From assembly GCA_964412105.1 (NCBI GenBank), contig CAYPNM010000034.1, positions 1-35,042 on the forward strand: DNA of 35,042 bases, given 5' to 3'. This document shows, piece after piece, positions 23,632 to 33,000 of this stretch. The notes below the pieces were generated by a model. That model saw only the letters and a program-made list of their open reading frames with translations. It was not told where the DNA came from and made no database searches. The first letter of the stretch is position 1; each line of letters opens with the position of its first letter. Source of the DNA: JAKAGZ01 sp964412105 (GTDB lineage Bacteria; Bacteroidota; Ignavibacteria; Ignavibacteriales; Ignavibacteriaceae). The translations under genes were made by a program, and so were the position numbers.

Positions 23632-24116
23632 ATGGCCCTCACTAAGAATATATCGCCTTTGTTGATTGAGGAGTTGCGAGAAGAAGCAGGCCTCAACGAC
23701 GAGGAGATCAGCCTGTACCTGAGCTTTCTCAGGACAAGATCTATTGAAAAAAAGAGCATCTCCTTGTGGCAGGTGAGACTTGCACAAATATTGCCAATGT
23801 AAATAAAGGATGCCTGAGACGTTATATAATGGACGAACATTCAAAAGAGACTATCTTAAATTTTGCATTGGAGGATTACTGGACAGGCGACCTGGAAAGT
23901 TTTATTTATCGAAAACCTTCAATTTACTATGTCCAGGCACTAGAACAATGCGAATTGCTTTTGATATCAAGAGAAAATTTCCAGCGCGCTAATGAAGAAC
24001 TTCCTAAATTCAAGGTATTTCATGATAATAAAGTACAGCGGAATCATTATGCAGCTTTGAAACGATTATCGATTGCAAATGTTGAAGTTAATACAAAGAA
24101 TACTCAGGGAAGTTGA
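23632..24116 (+). pseudogene. Broken Crp/Fnr-family regulator (frameshift and lost DNA-binding domain)
   Basis: The first 46 codons from ATG 23632 read LLIEELREEAGLNDEEISLYLSFLRTRSIEKKSISL, the N-terminal helix and first strand of a cyclic-nucleotide-binding-domain protein. At about 23767-23769 the frame changes, and the second frame continues AGETCTNIANVNKGCLRRYIMDEHSKETILNFALEDYWTGDLESFIYRKPSIYYVQALEQCELLLISRENF, which fits a Crp/Fnr sensor domain (G-E-x-C then a strand, KGCLR, ALE). One missing base would restore it. The protein then stops at 24116 after KRLSIANVEV, before the C-terminal helix-turn-helix that full-length members (about 190-200 aa) carry. So it has two lesions. A sequencing error could explain the frameshift but not the truncation. 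Confidence 0.7.
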
Positions 24117-24134
24117 GGATTCGTTAATAATAAT

Positions 24135-24193
24135 GCCCGCCGGCAATGATGCCGGCGGGCTCAAATACCCGAATGTCTGGAGTATTGGGTTTT
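24135..24193 (+). terminator. Two consecutive hairpins after the Crp-like remnant
   Basis: GCCCGCCGGC/GCCGGCGGGC (24135-24160) is a perfect 10-bp GC stem with no T-run. CCCGAAT/ATTGGG (24168-24189), followed by TTTT, is a weaker second one. Together they would end transcription from 23632. The remainder up to 24422 shows only AT-rich sequence and a GAGGT ribosome-binding site before the next gene. Confidence 0.6.
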
Positions 24194-24422
24194 CCAGGCT
24201 CTGCCACCAGGGCCTACCCCGAACTTATTGGAACAAACAACAGAAATAAAAGGAGTGATCAAAGTATATTGCAGCACTCAGTAAGTTATCCTATCAAAAC
24301 CGCGATAAGTGTCCCCTGTTAAGTAATCATATTTTCATGTACGATCCTTTTGATAAACAAGGAATTTTTTTTAAGTTTAAAACAGTGTACCAAATCAATA
24401 ACAACTAAATGTGAGGTAGCAA

Positions 24423-24749
24423 ATGACTAACCCTAAATTTCAGGTCTACAAAGGTAAATCCGGTAAATTGTATTTTCGACTGCGTGCCGGTAACGGACAG
24501 AAAATCCTTGGCAGCGAAGGTTACAACACAATGCCATCTTGTAAAAACGGAATTAAATCAGTCGGCGCTAACGGCAGAAATAAAAAGCAATATGATATTC
24601 GAAAGTCAAAAAGCGGTAAATTCTATTTTAATCTGCTTGCAGGTAATAAGGGAGTTATCGGAACAAGCCAGATGTACGCCAGCAGAGATACACTTAGAAA
24701 GGGCATGAAATCAGTTATGAAAAATTGCAAATCAAAAGTTGAACTCTAG
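24423..24749 (+). CDS. YegP-like protein with two DUF1508 repeats
   Basis: A 108-residue protein with two copies of the DUF1508 (UPF0339) beta-alpha unit: FQVYKGKSGKLYFRLRAGNGQKILGSEGYNTMPSCKNGIKSVGANG at residues 5-50 and YDIRKSKSGKFYFNLLAGNKGVIGTSQMYASRDTLRKGMKSVMKN at 57-102. Both have the K-S-G-K-x-Y-F core and the final G-I/M-K-S-V. E. coli YegP has the same two-repeat make-up; the function is unknown, and members are often stress-induced. It is cytoplasmic and basic. GAGGT before ATG, and a terminator after the stop at 24764-24815, make it a single-gene unit. Confidence 0.88.
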   Translation: MTNPKFQVYKGKSGKLYFRLRAGNGQKILGSEGYNTMPSCKNGIKSVGANGRNKKQYDIRKSKSGKFYFNLLAGNKGVIGTSQMYASRDTLRKGMKSVMKNCKSKVEL

Positions 24750-24763
24750 CTTGTAATATTAAA

Positions 24764-24815
24764 ATGCCCGAAGTGATAATATGGTCTTAAATTTAACAGA
24801 AAACATTTCGGGCAT
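24764..24815 (+). terminator. Terminator with a long loop after the YegP-like gene
   Basis: ATGCCCGAA (24764-24772) pairs with TTCGGGCAT (24807-24815) across a 34-base AT-rich loop, followed by ATTTATATTT. The gene that converges on it ends at 24890, so it may serve both. Confidence 0.6.
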
Positions 24816-24889
24816 ATTTATATTTAATAATATCCTGTCTGAGATCTCTTATCCTCTATAATATTTATCTTTTTAGTAAGCATCGACAA

Positions 24890-25336
24890 TCATTGAAAGG
24901 TTCGTCCATTATGTTTTAACCACCCGGTTTCGTGATGACCTTCCGGGTCCCTGTGCGTCCAGTGAACCACCCCGCCTTTCGGATTCCATTCATATTCTCC
25001 GCTGAACTCAACAGAATCACCTACTGCCAGATTTGTAACTCTGGGGGCCAGATCAATATTGTGGGTTATTAAAACAGTCTGTCCGGAACCGAGACGAACA
25101 ATAAACCGCTGATGAGGTATCCCCTCTTTATCATCCGGTAATATACCGGTTACGATTCCAATATCGTGCACCTGAATATTACTGAGATGATTTTTAAATG
25201 CGTTACCCAGAATAAAATCGTCTCTGACAAAGCCGCTCTCTATTCCGCCATGATATTCTGAATGATAATGCTCATATACTGCATATGCAGCAACTGCCAG
25301 AATAATTATTAACACCACCCTTGTTATTTTTCTCAT
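24890..25336 (-). CDS. DUF3465 domain protein, membrane-anchored
   Basis: A 148-residue protein with one N-terminal membrane segment (residues 5-21), then an exported domain. The sequence GIVTGILPDDKEGIPHQRFIVRLGSGQTVLITHNIDLAPRV and EFSGEYEWNPKGGVVHWTHRDPEGHHETGWLKHNGR is the DUF3465 pattern almost throughout: an OB-fold-like barrel with H-Q-R-F, T-H-N-I-D-L and W-T-H motifs. No enzyme activity is known for it. Histidines and acids at the end of the domain (HRDPEGHHETGW) might bind metal. Length is normal. No clear operon partner. Confidence 0.88.
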   Translation of the reverse strand: MRKITRVVLIIILAVAAYAVYEHYHSEYHGGIESGFVRDDFILGNAFKNHLSNIQVHDIGIVTGILPDDKEGIPHQRFIVRLGSGQTVLITHNIDLAPRVTNLAVGDSVEFSGEYEWNPKGGVVHWTHRDPEGHHETGWLKHNGRTFQ

Positions 25337-25621
25337 ATGCTGTTGATTTTTTTTATAACCTCGACCATAATTTAATAATTATTCCTGACCATTAAATTTT
25401 GCCGGTCGTTATTTGCTGTTATTCAGCAGTTCTTAAATATAAACAAGCCTCTGTTTATTATATCAATTTTGTCAAAATTGAGTGATTCATTATGACACTT
25501 TGATGGTAGGTAGAAGCCAGTTGCATAGGAATTGTGCAGCGGTAGAAATGTCTGCAAAATGGCAGAGATCAGCCAATTATTGGTATCCATAAAAGTGTAT
25601 TTATAAAATTTGCCACATCGT

Positions 25622-25933
25622 TTATTTCTTAATGTTTTTAAGGAGTTTATCCCCTTTTTGCAGCTTCGGATATTTAGGATTTGTCAGGTCCCTGATATTC
25701 TGAGTGTAAACAATACTTACAGTAAGATTCTTATTTAATTCCGGGAACATAAGAGCATCATTTCTATTATATTTTTCCTTGCCCAGATGATTATCTAACT
25801 CTTCCCGCGAATAAAAAACCTTTCCGCAAACCCCGCAACGATAGATTCTACCGCTGAAGGTCTCAATTGAAAATGGAACTTTACCCTTTGTTCTGAACTT
25901 TGCAGTTAATTTTGGAGCTGACATAACATTCAT
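25622..25933 (-). CDS. Small protein with a C2H2-like zinc-finger half
   Basis: A 103-residue basic protein. Residues 30-55 read YRCGVCGKVFYSREELDNHLGKEKY: a CxxC pair, an aromatic and a leucine, then one histidine, as in a C2H2 finger, but the fourth ligand is missing or displaced. The remainder is lysine-rich (KLQKGDKLLKNIKK). It has no signal peptide. It could bind a nucleic acid or only look like it does. I recognise no family. It starts about 60 bases after a strong terminator-like pair (25984-26032), so it has its own promoter. Confidence 0.6.
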   Translation of the reverse strand: MNVMSAPKLTAKFRTKGKVPFSIETFSGRIYRCGVCGKVFYSREELDNHLGKEKYNRNDALMFPELNKNLTVSIVYTQNIRDLTNPKYPKLQKGDKLLKNIKK

Positions 25934-25983
25934 CCCGGATATTTATTAGAGCAGGTTGATTAGAGTGCAGGAAGTGAATTAAA

Positions 25984-26080
25984 TAAAAATTCCTACACTA
26001 AAATTATATATTAAATAACTTTCCGTGTAGGAGTCATTAATCCCTTCATTTGGGATGCTTATGGCGAACTCCATCGCCGG
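25984..26080 (-). terminator. Three stem-loops, the last a terminator, after the MscS gene
   Basis: Read on the minus strand from 26080: GGCGA/TCGCC (26064-26079), ATCCC/GGGAT (26040-26056), then TCCTACAC/GTGTAGGA (25991-26032) followed by ATTTTTATTT. All three are perfect. They lie between the end of the MscS-type gene and the start of the small zinc-finger-like gene. The middle part shares GGGATGCTTATGG with position 4287-4299, so part of it may be a dispersed repeat. Confidence 0.65.
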
Positions 26081-26203
26081 CTTTGTATATCAAAAATATT
26101 AAAATTAAGAGTAATTAAAAACTTTATCGACACTCGTTGATCTTAACCGCTAATAAATCTGTACTACTGAGTTAAACTGCAGGTAATCATAATTTGCCAA
26201 GGC

Positions 26204-28150
26204 TTATTCCTCGCTGTCTTTGGAAGTATTCCCCTTTGACTTAAACATATTTCCGAAAGGGAGAATCCTGAAAGGCTGCGGGGTATATCCTTTTGGCAGA
26301 TACTCGTCAGGAATTGCTGCCGCGTTACCGTCCCTAACTGCCGAATAATGCGGCGACATTATTTCAACACCGGCTTCATTAAATTTATCCTGTATATTCT
26401 GATGCAGATCAGAATATATTTTTGCCATAATTCCCGGCTTATCTGTGTATACATTTAATTCATAGTTGACAAATGAATCATCAAGACCTGTTTGCAATAT
26501 AAATGGAGCAGGCTCTTTAAGAATATTTTCTGTCTCTGATGCAGCCGACAACAATAAACTATTAACTTTTTTCCATGGTACATTATAACCGATAGTAACG
26601 GATGTATGCAGAATCAGCCCTCTATCTTTAGCTGAAGAACTGAAATTAATTATATGGCTCCCTAAAACCATTGCGTTGGGAATTGAAACATCCACATTCT
26701 TTATTGTCCTTACTCTTGTTACCAGCAAAGTCTTTTCAATAACATCTCCCATTGTATCCGCAATTTTAACCCTGTCTCCAAACTTAAATGGACGCATATA
26801 GGTTAGCACTACGCCAGCCACCATATTGGCAATTGCTGAAGAAGAGCCAATTGAAAATAGAATACCAAGGAAAACAGATATTCCCTGAAATGCGGGTGAA
26901 CCTGAGCCGGGCAGGTATGGGAAAATAACAACAGCGGCAAATGCCAGCAATAAAAACCTTGCTATTTTGTAGGTAGGTTCAGCCCATTCGGAGGGGAACT
27001 TTGGAAAGAGTACGGTCTCTTTCCCAATTGCGTTAAAAACAAGCTTAATGAATTTTAGAACATATCTAGTTACAAAAATTATAACTATGATCGTAAATAA
27101 ATTTGGAAGGAAGGAAATGAATGATTTCAGAACACTTGAGAGCGGCTGCAGTATATACTCTACTAATACCGATGCCCAGTTCCTTGAGAAGCCGAAGAAA
27201 CTAAAAAGGATTGTTACGAAAAAATATGAGATAATTACTATTATAAAAAACTTAAATATTTTAATTGCAAATTTAATCTGTTCAATTATCCTCTCCTCTG
27301 AGACCACTTCAAGGTTCTTAACTTTTACCGATTTAATTATCGAACCTTTCCACGATTCAACTCTGCTGCTTAAAGCATTGAAAAATATAAATGCGGATTT
27401 GATCACAACGTAGGCTATGATAATTAATACAACAGAAGAAAATATTCCTCCTACTATAGGCTTGATATTAATTCCCCTGGTCCAGGGAAATAGAGAGAAA
27501 CTAAAGGTTAAGAAATAATAAAGCAGCAGTAATGTTAAGACCAGCCGGGCTCCTTTAAGAAGGAAGATAAAAAACGCGGAAATATTTTCAGCTGATATTA
27601 TCTCCTGGTTTTTTAGACGGAAAGGCCTGAAGAGTTTCCCTTCAAGCTTTTCAAGAAAACTATACCCATATGGAAAGATCTTTTTGAATATCCATAACAG
27701 TACAAGCAGCAGCAAAAATAATCCCAGAGTAATACCGCCGTTTAATAATAATTTTTTCCCGCTATGCTGATCTATTTCTGATTTTACCTCCTGGCGAATT
27801 ATTGAAATAAGTTCTCTTGCAAGATCTGAACGGTTTTTGCCTGAATATTCGGCATCGGCATCTGTAACCGACAATAATACGCGGGAATTAAAAATTATAT
27901 TTGTGTAGCCTGGATGCTCTTCAGTCTTTATTGAATCCGGATTTTCGCTATTTGTAATAATTGATTTAAGCTTTGCAGAGAATTCGTTCACCCTCTGCTC
28001 GGCAGTAAATGGGCCTATGCCTGTTCTGATATAAAACAGCGTATCATTGGAAATTATTACCGGCACATTTTTTTGCTGGGCAAAGCTGTTGCTTATAGTT
28101 ATTAAGAACGAAATCGCAATGAATTTTATTAAAGATGTGGACAATTTCAT
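26204..28150 (-). CDS. MscS-family mechanosensitive ion channel, large, with signal peptide and extra N-terminal domain
   Basis: A 648-residue membrane protein. Residues 1-25 (ending SNSFAQ) are a signal peptide. A periplasmic domain (about 26-130) precedes six or more membrane segments between about 130 and 430. The core MscS pore helix and beta domain follow: FLGILFSIGSSSAIANMVAGVVLTYMRPFKFGDRVKIADTMGDVIEKTLLVTRVRTIKNVDVSIPNAMVLGSHIINFS, with the glycine/alanine packing helix, then the F-x-x-G-D beta domain and P-N motif. A C-terminal alpha-beta part ends near residue 615. Small MscS has about 290 residues; this one belongs to the large multi-helix class. It should release solutes when the inner membrane is stretched. 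No operon partner; three hairpins follow the stop. Confidence 0.88.
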   Translation of the reverse strand: MKLSTSLIKFIAISFLITISNSFAQQKNVPVIISNDTLFYIRTGIGPFTAEQRVNEFSAKLKSIITNSENPDSIKTEEHPGYTNIIFNSRVLLSVTDADAEYSGKNRSDLARELISIIRQEVKSEIDQHSGKKLLLNGGITLGLFLLLLVLLWIFKKIFPYGYSFLEKLEGKLFRPFRLKNQEIISAENISAFFIFLLKGARLVLTLLLLYYFLTFSFSLFPWTRGINIKPIVGGIFSSVVLIIIAYVVIKSAFIFFNALSSRVESWKGSIIKSVKVKNLEVVSEERIIEQIKFAIKIFKFFIIVIISYFFVTILFSFFGFSRNWASVLVEYILQPLSSVLKSFISFLPNLFTIIVIIFVTRYVLKFIKLVFNAIGKETVLFPKFPSEWAEPTYKIARFLLLAFAAVVIFPYLPGSGSPAFQGISVFLGILFSIGSSSAIANMVAGVVLTYMRPFKFGDRVKIADTMGDVIEKTLLVTRVRTIKNVDVSIPNAMVLGSHIINFSSSAKDRGLILHTSVTIGYNVPWKKVNSLLLSAASETENILKEPAPFILQTGLDDSFVNYELNVYTDKPGIMAKIYSDLHQNIQDKFNEAGVEIMSPHYSAVRDGNAAAIPDEYLPKGYTPQPFRILPFGNMFKSKGNTSKDSEE

Positions 28151-28365
28151 TAATGTTAAAAATTTAATTTTTTATTGGAAGGAAAATACGAAAATCCCGG
28201 TCAAAGAAGGAATTTATTTCGGCGCCGGACATCTGCAATATCGGCTTAAGAAATGTAATTGAGAAAATGAAAATTTAAGCTTTAAAAGCTGTTTTATTTG
28301 AACAAAGTTTTTCAAAAATGTTTTTGATTTCCTGGTCATTCACCGTGTAATAAAAACATTTAATT

Positions 28366-28923
28366 TCATTTAATTTGTTTAAACTCCACAAAAGGTACAG
28401 CCCATGTATTTGTGTCACCAAGCATCCCGTGCTGATAATCCAAAAGCTTCAGTTTGTCTGGAATTACCTTAATAAGTATGTAGTTTGATTTTTCTTCTGA
28501 ATAAAATCTACTCCACTCTTTTTTCCAATATATCTGTTTTTTTATCGGATCATCTACTAATTGAGCTTGTCCTTTGATTAAAACATAGCCTGCTCCATTT
28601 GGCGATTGATAATAGAGTGCCACTCTTGAATCTTTTTTAATATCCACGACTTTTTTACTATTTAAATTCGTTCCTAACCATACAACCATGTTGTCGTCCG
28701 GCAAAAAAGGATCCATTGTTCTTGCCGCTGGATAACCAGTTTCATCTAAAGTAATAAGTGCACAATATCGGGCCGTTTCCATCATTTTTCTTGCAACAGT
28801 AATTAAGGTATCTCGATTAAATATGACATCATTTTCTTGAGCGAAGGCAGTAAGAGGAAATTGAATAATTATTACTAAAATGAAAATTATTATCTTATTC
28901 TCAAATTTCTTTATTAATCTCAT
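28366..28923 (-). CDS. Exported pyridoxamine 5'-phosphate oxidase-like protein
   Basis: A 185-residue protein with a signal peptide (residues 1-29, LTAFAQ). The mature part has the split-barrel flavin-binding pattern: ETARYCALITLDETGYPAARTMDPFLPDDNMVVWLGTNLNSKKVVDIKKDSRVALYYQSPNGAGYVLIKGQAQLVDD. The A-R-T-M and K-K-V-x-D-I-K-K-D-S-R motifs match the general-stress-protein-26 subgroup of pyridoxamine-phosphate-oxidase-like proteins. These bind FMN, FAD, haem or F420, and many are not oxidases. Export is unusual because most members are cytoplasmic. A 48-codon open frame ends 38 bases upstream (28962-29108). Confidence 0.85.
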   Translation of the reverse strand: MRLIKKFENKIIIFILVIIIQFPLTAFAQENDVIFNRDTLITVARKMMETARYCALITLDETGYPAARTMDPFLPDDNMVVWLGTNLNSKKVVDIKKDSRVALYYQSPNGAGYVLIKGQAQLVDDPIKKQIYWKKEWSRFYSEEKSNYILIKVIPDKLKLLDYQHGMLGDTNTWAVPFVEFKQIK

Positions 28924-28961
28924 TTTATCCTCAATTTATTTATAAGGTTTATAACTATTAT

Positions 28962-29108
28962 TTATTCCACATTTATTAATATTAGCGTTTGCACGTAAGC
29001 TGCATAATTTGCGGCAAGAGTCAGTCTTCTAACATTGAACATATCCTGCGCACCGGGACTGCAGGTGCATATAACAAATACTACAATTAACAATGCTGGA
29101 CTTTTCAT
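28962..29108 (-). CDS. Possible 48-residue secreted peptide gene
   Basis: A short open frame reading MKSPALLIVVFVICTCSPGAQ then DMFNVRRLTLAANYAAYVQT and ending LILINVE. The first 21 residues look like a signal peptide, with a lipobox-like or Ala-Gln end. GGGATAAG precedes ATG but is a poor ribosome-binding site. The same DNA forms a hairpin (TGCACC/GGTGC) and shares a block of about 25 bases (CTmTTGCyGCAAATTwTGCrGC) with 4097-4130. So it may be a repeat, not a gene. Confidence 0.3.
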   Translation of the reverse strand: MKSPALLIVVFVICTCSPGAQDMFNVRRLTLAANYAAYVQTLILINVE

Positions 29109-29382
29109 AGTCTTATCCCATTGCATTTGTTTTTATTTGCTAACAATATAAGTATATGGATATTTTTTTCATCTGCCAAATTAATTTGAACGTTATAACG
29201 ACAAAATAATCGTTGTTTTATCTACAAGTTTAATGTTCATTCAATTATATATTAGAGCGTTACTCTTGTTTATATCCTATTTTGCAATATTATCAGGTAG
29301 CCTTAAACATAAGAAACTGTACTATCGTACTAACTAAACCACATTAAAATAATATATCATATATCTAAATACGGGACATAAT

Positions 29383-29877
29383 ATGAAAAAAGGATTATCA
29401 TTAGCAATAATACTAAGCGTAATTTATATTTTCTCAGGGTCATCATATGCTCAGGATCATGGATTCGGGCTTGGATTTATAATCGGTGAACCCACCGGTA
29501 TAAGTGCAAAACTCTGGACTTCGCCTAGAAATGCATTCGACTTCGGAGTGGGGTGGTCTTTCGGCGGCGACAGGATAACAAATAATAATGTTCAAAACGG
29601 TTCAAGATTTCATTTTCATATGGATTACCTGTGGCATTCATTTAATGCTATAAGGTCGGAAGAAAGATTCCCTCTTTACTACGGCATTGGCGGAAGAATT
29701 AACAGCGGAGCCGGGTATGACAGCTCATTTGGGGTTCGGGGAGTTTTCGGTATAGCGTGGCTGCCGCGCTCAACCCCGTTGGATGTATTTTTCGAAGTGG
29801 TGCCCGTACTTCAGCTTGTCCGCTCCACAGGCTTTGGTCTGGATGCCGGACTTGGTGCACGTTATTATTTTAATTGA
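29383..29877 (+). CDS. Outer-membrane beta-barrel protein (BAPKO_0422-like)
   Basis: A 164-residue protein with a signal peptide (residues 1-23, SSYAQ). The mature part is rich in glycine and aromatic residues in a barrel pattern: GFGLGFIIGEPTGISAKLWTSPRNAFDFGVGWSFGGDR, FHFHMDYLWHSFN, LYYGIGGRINSG, GVRGVFGIAWLPRSTPLDVFFEVVPVLQL and a terminal LGARYYFN. This matches the small barrel family typified by BAPKO_0422, whose role is unknown. The final aromatic-asparagine suits Bam-dependent insertion. It is a single-gene unit, with terminator at 29981-30008. Confidence 0.82.
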   Translation: MKKGLSLAIILSVIYIFSGSSYAQDHGFGLGFIIGEPTGISAKLWTSPRNAFDFGVGWSFGGDRITNNNVQNGSRFHFHMDYLWHSFNAIRSEERFPLYYGIGGRINSGAGYDSSFGVRGVFGIAWLPRSTPLDVFFEVVPVLQLVRSTGFGLDAGLGARYYFN

Positions 29878-29946
29878 TCGGATAGAATATCTGCATTACA
29901 GGATTGATCATTAAAATCATTAAGCCTATTAATGTGTATGCGGCAG

Positions 29947-29963
29947 GCCTGCCGATGGCAGGC
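29947..29963. repeat. REP-like palindrome (copy 3)
   Basis: GCCTGCC-GAT-GGCAGGC, perfect arms of seven bases. It lies between the barrel gene and its terminator. Same core as copies at 2346-2370 and 13701-13714. Confidence 0.55.
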
Positions 29964-29980
29964 ACGCTCAACCAATTAAG

Positions 29981-30008
29981 TTAGACAGGTTAAGAAGAAC
30001 CTGTCTAA
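29981..30008. terminator. Perfect 11-bp stem-loop between converging genes
   Basis: TTAGACAGGTT and AACCTGTCTAA pair around six bases. It lies between the stops of the barrel gene (29877) and the tricorn-like gene (30096), fitting a bidirectional terminator, although no T-run follows. Confidence 0.6.
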
Positions 30009-30095
30009 CCCGGTTTGTTAAATACCTTCAGGAAAATTCGGCAATCCTTACTACTCATTAAATTGCCTGCTTCTTTAACAATATCCCGGCATTAA

Positions 30096-33000
30096 TCATT
30101 TGTTATAATCCACAGATTTATCCGGATATTTTGGAGGCGGCGGAACAACTACAGGATGTTCCTTTATTTGCTTTTCCAGATAATTTATTGCCGCTTCCAG
30201 TTGCGCGTCTTTCCCTTCAAACGTTTCGTGCGGAGTATTATCTACTACTATATCCGGATCAACGCCATGACCTTCGACCAGCCATTTTCTTTCGGGCCCG
30301 TAGACTCCGTATTCTGCGGCGGAAGCAATTCCGCGATCAAGAAGCCAATTGTCAAATGAAAGCCAGATTTCCCCGCCCCACGTTCTGGTTCCGATTACAG
30401 TACCAAGCTTTAATCTTTTAAAACCTTCTGTAAAAGCTTCACCGTCTGATGCTGTAAATTCATTACACAAAACAACTATATGCCCTCTGAATGCATATTG
30501 CATATTCCAGTAGGGGGCTCCTGCACGTCCTTTCCAATACATCCAGGCTTTGCGTAACAGCTTTTCAAGAATCCAGCTGTCAATATTACCGCCACGATTA
30601 TGCCGCATATCAATGATTAAACCCTCCCTGTTGAATACCGGATAAAATGATTTAATCCATTCTGAATAATTACCTCCCCCCATTGCACGCAGGTGAACAT
30701 AACCAATATTATCTTTGCTTTGTTTATCAACAATTAATCTCCTTGTATATTCCCATTCATCATAACGTAAGTTTGCTGCAGCTCCCTGAGAAATAGGAAC
30801 AACAATTTCATCATATTCCTTACCGCCTGCCGAAGATTTAAGATGAAGCAGTACCTGCTGTCCAACCTGGTTTTCAAGCAGAAGATTTGGAGAAGCGACT
30901 GATAGAGTCGGGACACCATTAATTGATAATATTATATCCCCTTCCTTTACGTTTACTCCCTGTTTCATCAAAGGAGACAAATCATCGATATAGTCCGGTT
31001 CGGATTTATAAATGTGCTTTATCTTATAACCGCCGTCTTTTTCATCCTTTTCGAGCAAAGCACCAAGCGATCCGATACCTATCTGCTGTGATTCTTTCCT
31101 GATGTCACCCCCTCCGACAAATGTATGCAGAGCAGAAAGTTCGCCGACAATCTGGGCGATAAGATCATTTAACTCATCTCTGTCCCTGACTCTATCAACA
31201 AGCGGCAAATACATCTTCAACATTTTATTATAATCAACTCCCTGCATACCCGGATCATAGAAATAATCTCTTTCAAGACGCCAGGCTTCAATGAACATTT
31301 GCCTCCATTCTTCGCGCGGATCGAATGAAAAAGTCCACTTGCTCAGGTTCACTTCGTCCTTGGATATATCCTTAACCGGTTCTCCTGAGGCATTTATTAC
31401 GTAGAAGCTTTTCCCTTTCATTACAACTATTTTTTTACCGTCAGCGGATAATTCATAGCTTTTTATATCTTCAAGGATCGGCTTAACGGAAACATCTTTG
31501 TTTTTGATCTCAACTGCTTCCAGCTTTGTTTTGGCATCAACATCCTTTGGAGTTTCAGTGAAGAAAAGTGTTTTTGAATTCATTGAAAGATCGGCATAAT
31601 TGCCGGCCGGAACCGGGACCTCATTTACCCTGTATTGAATACCGTCAAGATCAATCTTTACGTCCGCATTCTTATTACTTTTCTCTTTGCTTTTAGATTC
31701 GGCTGTGTCTTTACTTTTAGATTTTTCAATCGATGAGCTCAGCTCATCCTCCGGAGCAAACGGGAACCGTTCACCCTTAATAAGTGAGACCGCATAAATC
31801 TTCGTCGTTTTATCATAAAAGGGCTCGGGCTGATTCAATCCCCATGGGCTGCCAACCAAAGATTGAAATGTTCTGTCCGATAAGAAATAGATCCACTTTC
31901 CGTCAGGACTCCATACAGGGTCGTAGCTGTTTACCCTCTCATCAGTAACATAAGTCTTTCCCCTGGTTGAAAGATCAAAGATCACAATCTGCGAATTATT
32001 ATTTTCTGCCGTTGAAGAGTATGCAAGCCATTTACTATCCGGCGACCAATTTAGATTACGGAATTGATCGTATTCGGATGAATCAATTACGCTCGTTTTG
32101 TTATCTTTCACACTATATATATATAGTTTATTATTCTTATCGGTATAGGCAATCATTTTGCCGTCAGGTGAAGGAATCCCCTCGAACCGGAAACCCCGTC
32201 CATCATGCGTCAGTTGTTCCCCTTTGCCAACGCCGTTTGATGGGTATTTCCAGAATTCGACTTCTCCGGATTCGTCGGATTGAATTATTAAAGACTTTCC
32301 ATCCGGATTGAATATGGCATTGCGGTACCTCACACCGGATTTCCTTGTAACTTCAATAAATCTTCCTTGTGAAGACGGCGCAACAAATACCTGTCCGCGT
32401 GCAGTCAGCACAATCCTGTCACCGTCCGGAGAAATATGAACTGATGTCAGATAATCCATCGGCTTTTTAACCCACTTTGTCAGTTCCTGATTATAATCCG
32501 ATGACAGTTCTATCGGTACAACCATATCTTTCTTTGCGGATATATCGTAAAGATGAATATCGGCACCGCACTGGTACACAATCCTGCCGTTATCAAGCGA
32601 TGCTGATTGCGCGTCCCATCCTTTATTAAAAGTTTCCTGCCTGAGATCTTTTCCATTCTTATCCATAGACCATATATTCATTGTCCCGTCCCTGTCACTG
32701 ATAAAATATATCCTGTTGTTCCAGAGCATCGGATCCTTGCTTGTACCGGCATAATCTGCCGTCAGCGGGATAGCTTCACTCCCCCCCTTAATGTAACGCC
32801 ATAAATTTTGAGCCGTACCTCCTTTATATCTTTTTGTATGACTCCCTTGAAAAGGAAGGCGGGTAAAATAAAGCGTGTCTCTGCCGGCATTAAAAACACC
32901 TCCGCTTGCCTGCGCAAGAGGGATCTGACTGCTTTGCCCGGTATTTGGATCAAGCAGGCACAGTTCAACATTTGGAAGAGTGGAATATATAGATGTTGAA

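Noticed and set aside
23590..23844. Minus-strand open frames of 78-84 codons
   Set aside because: They lie opposite the Crp/Fnr remnant, whose plus-strand reading clearly matches a family.
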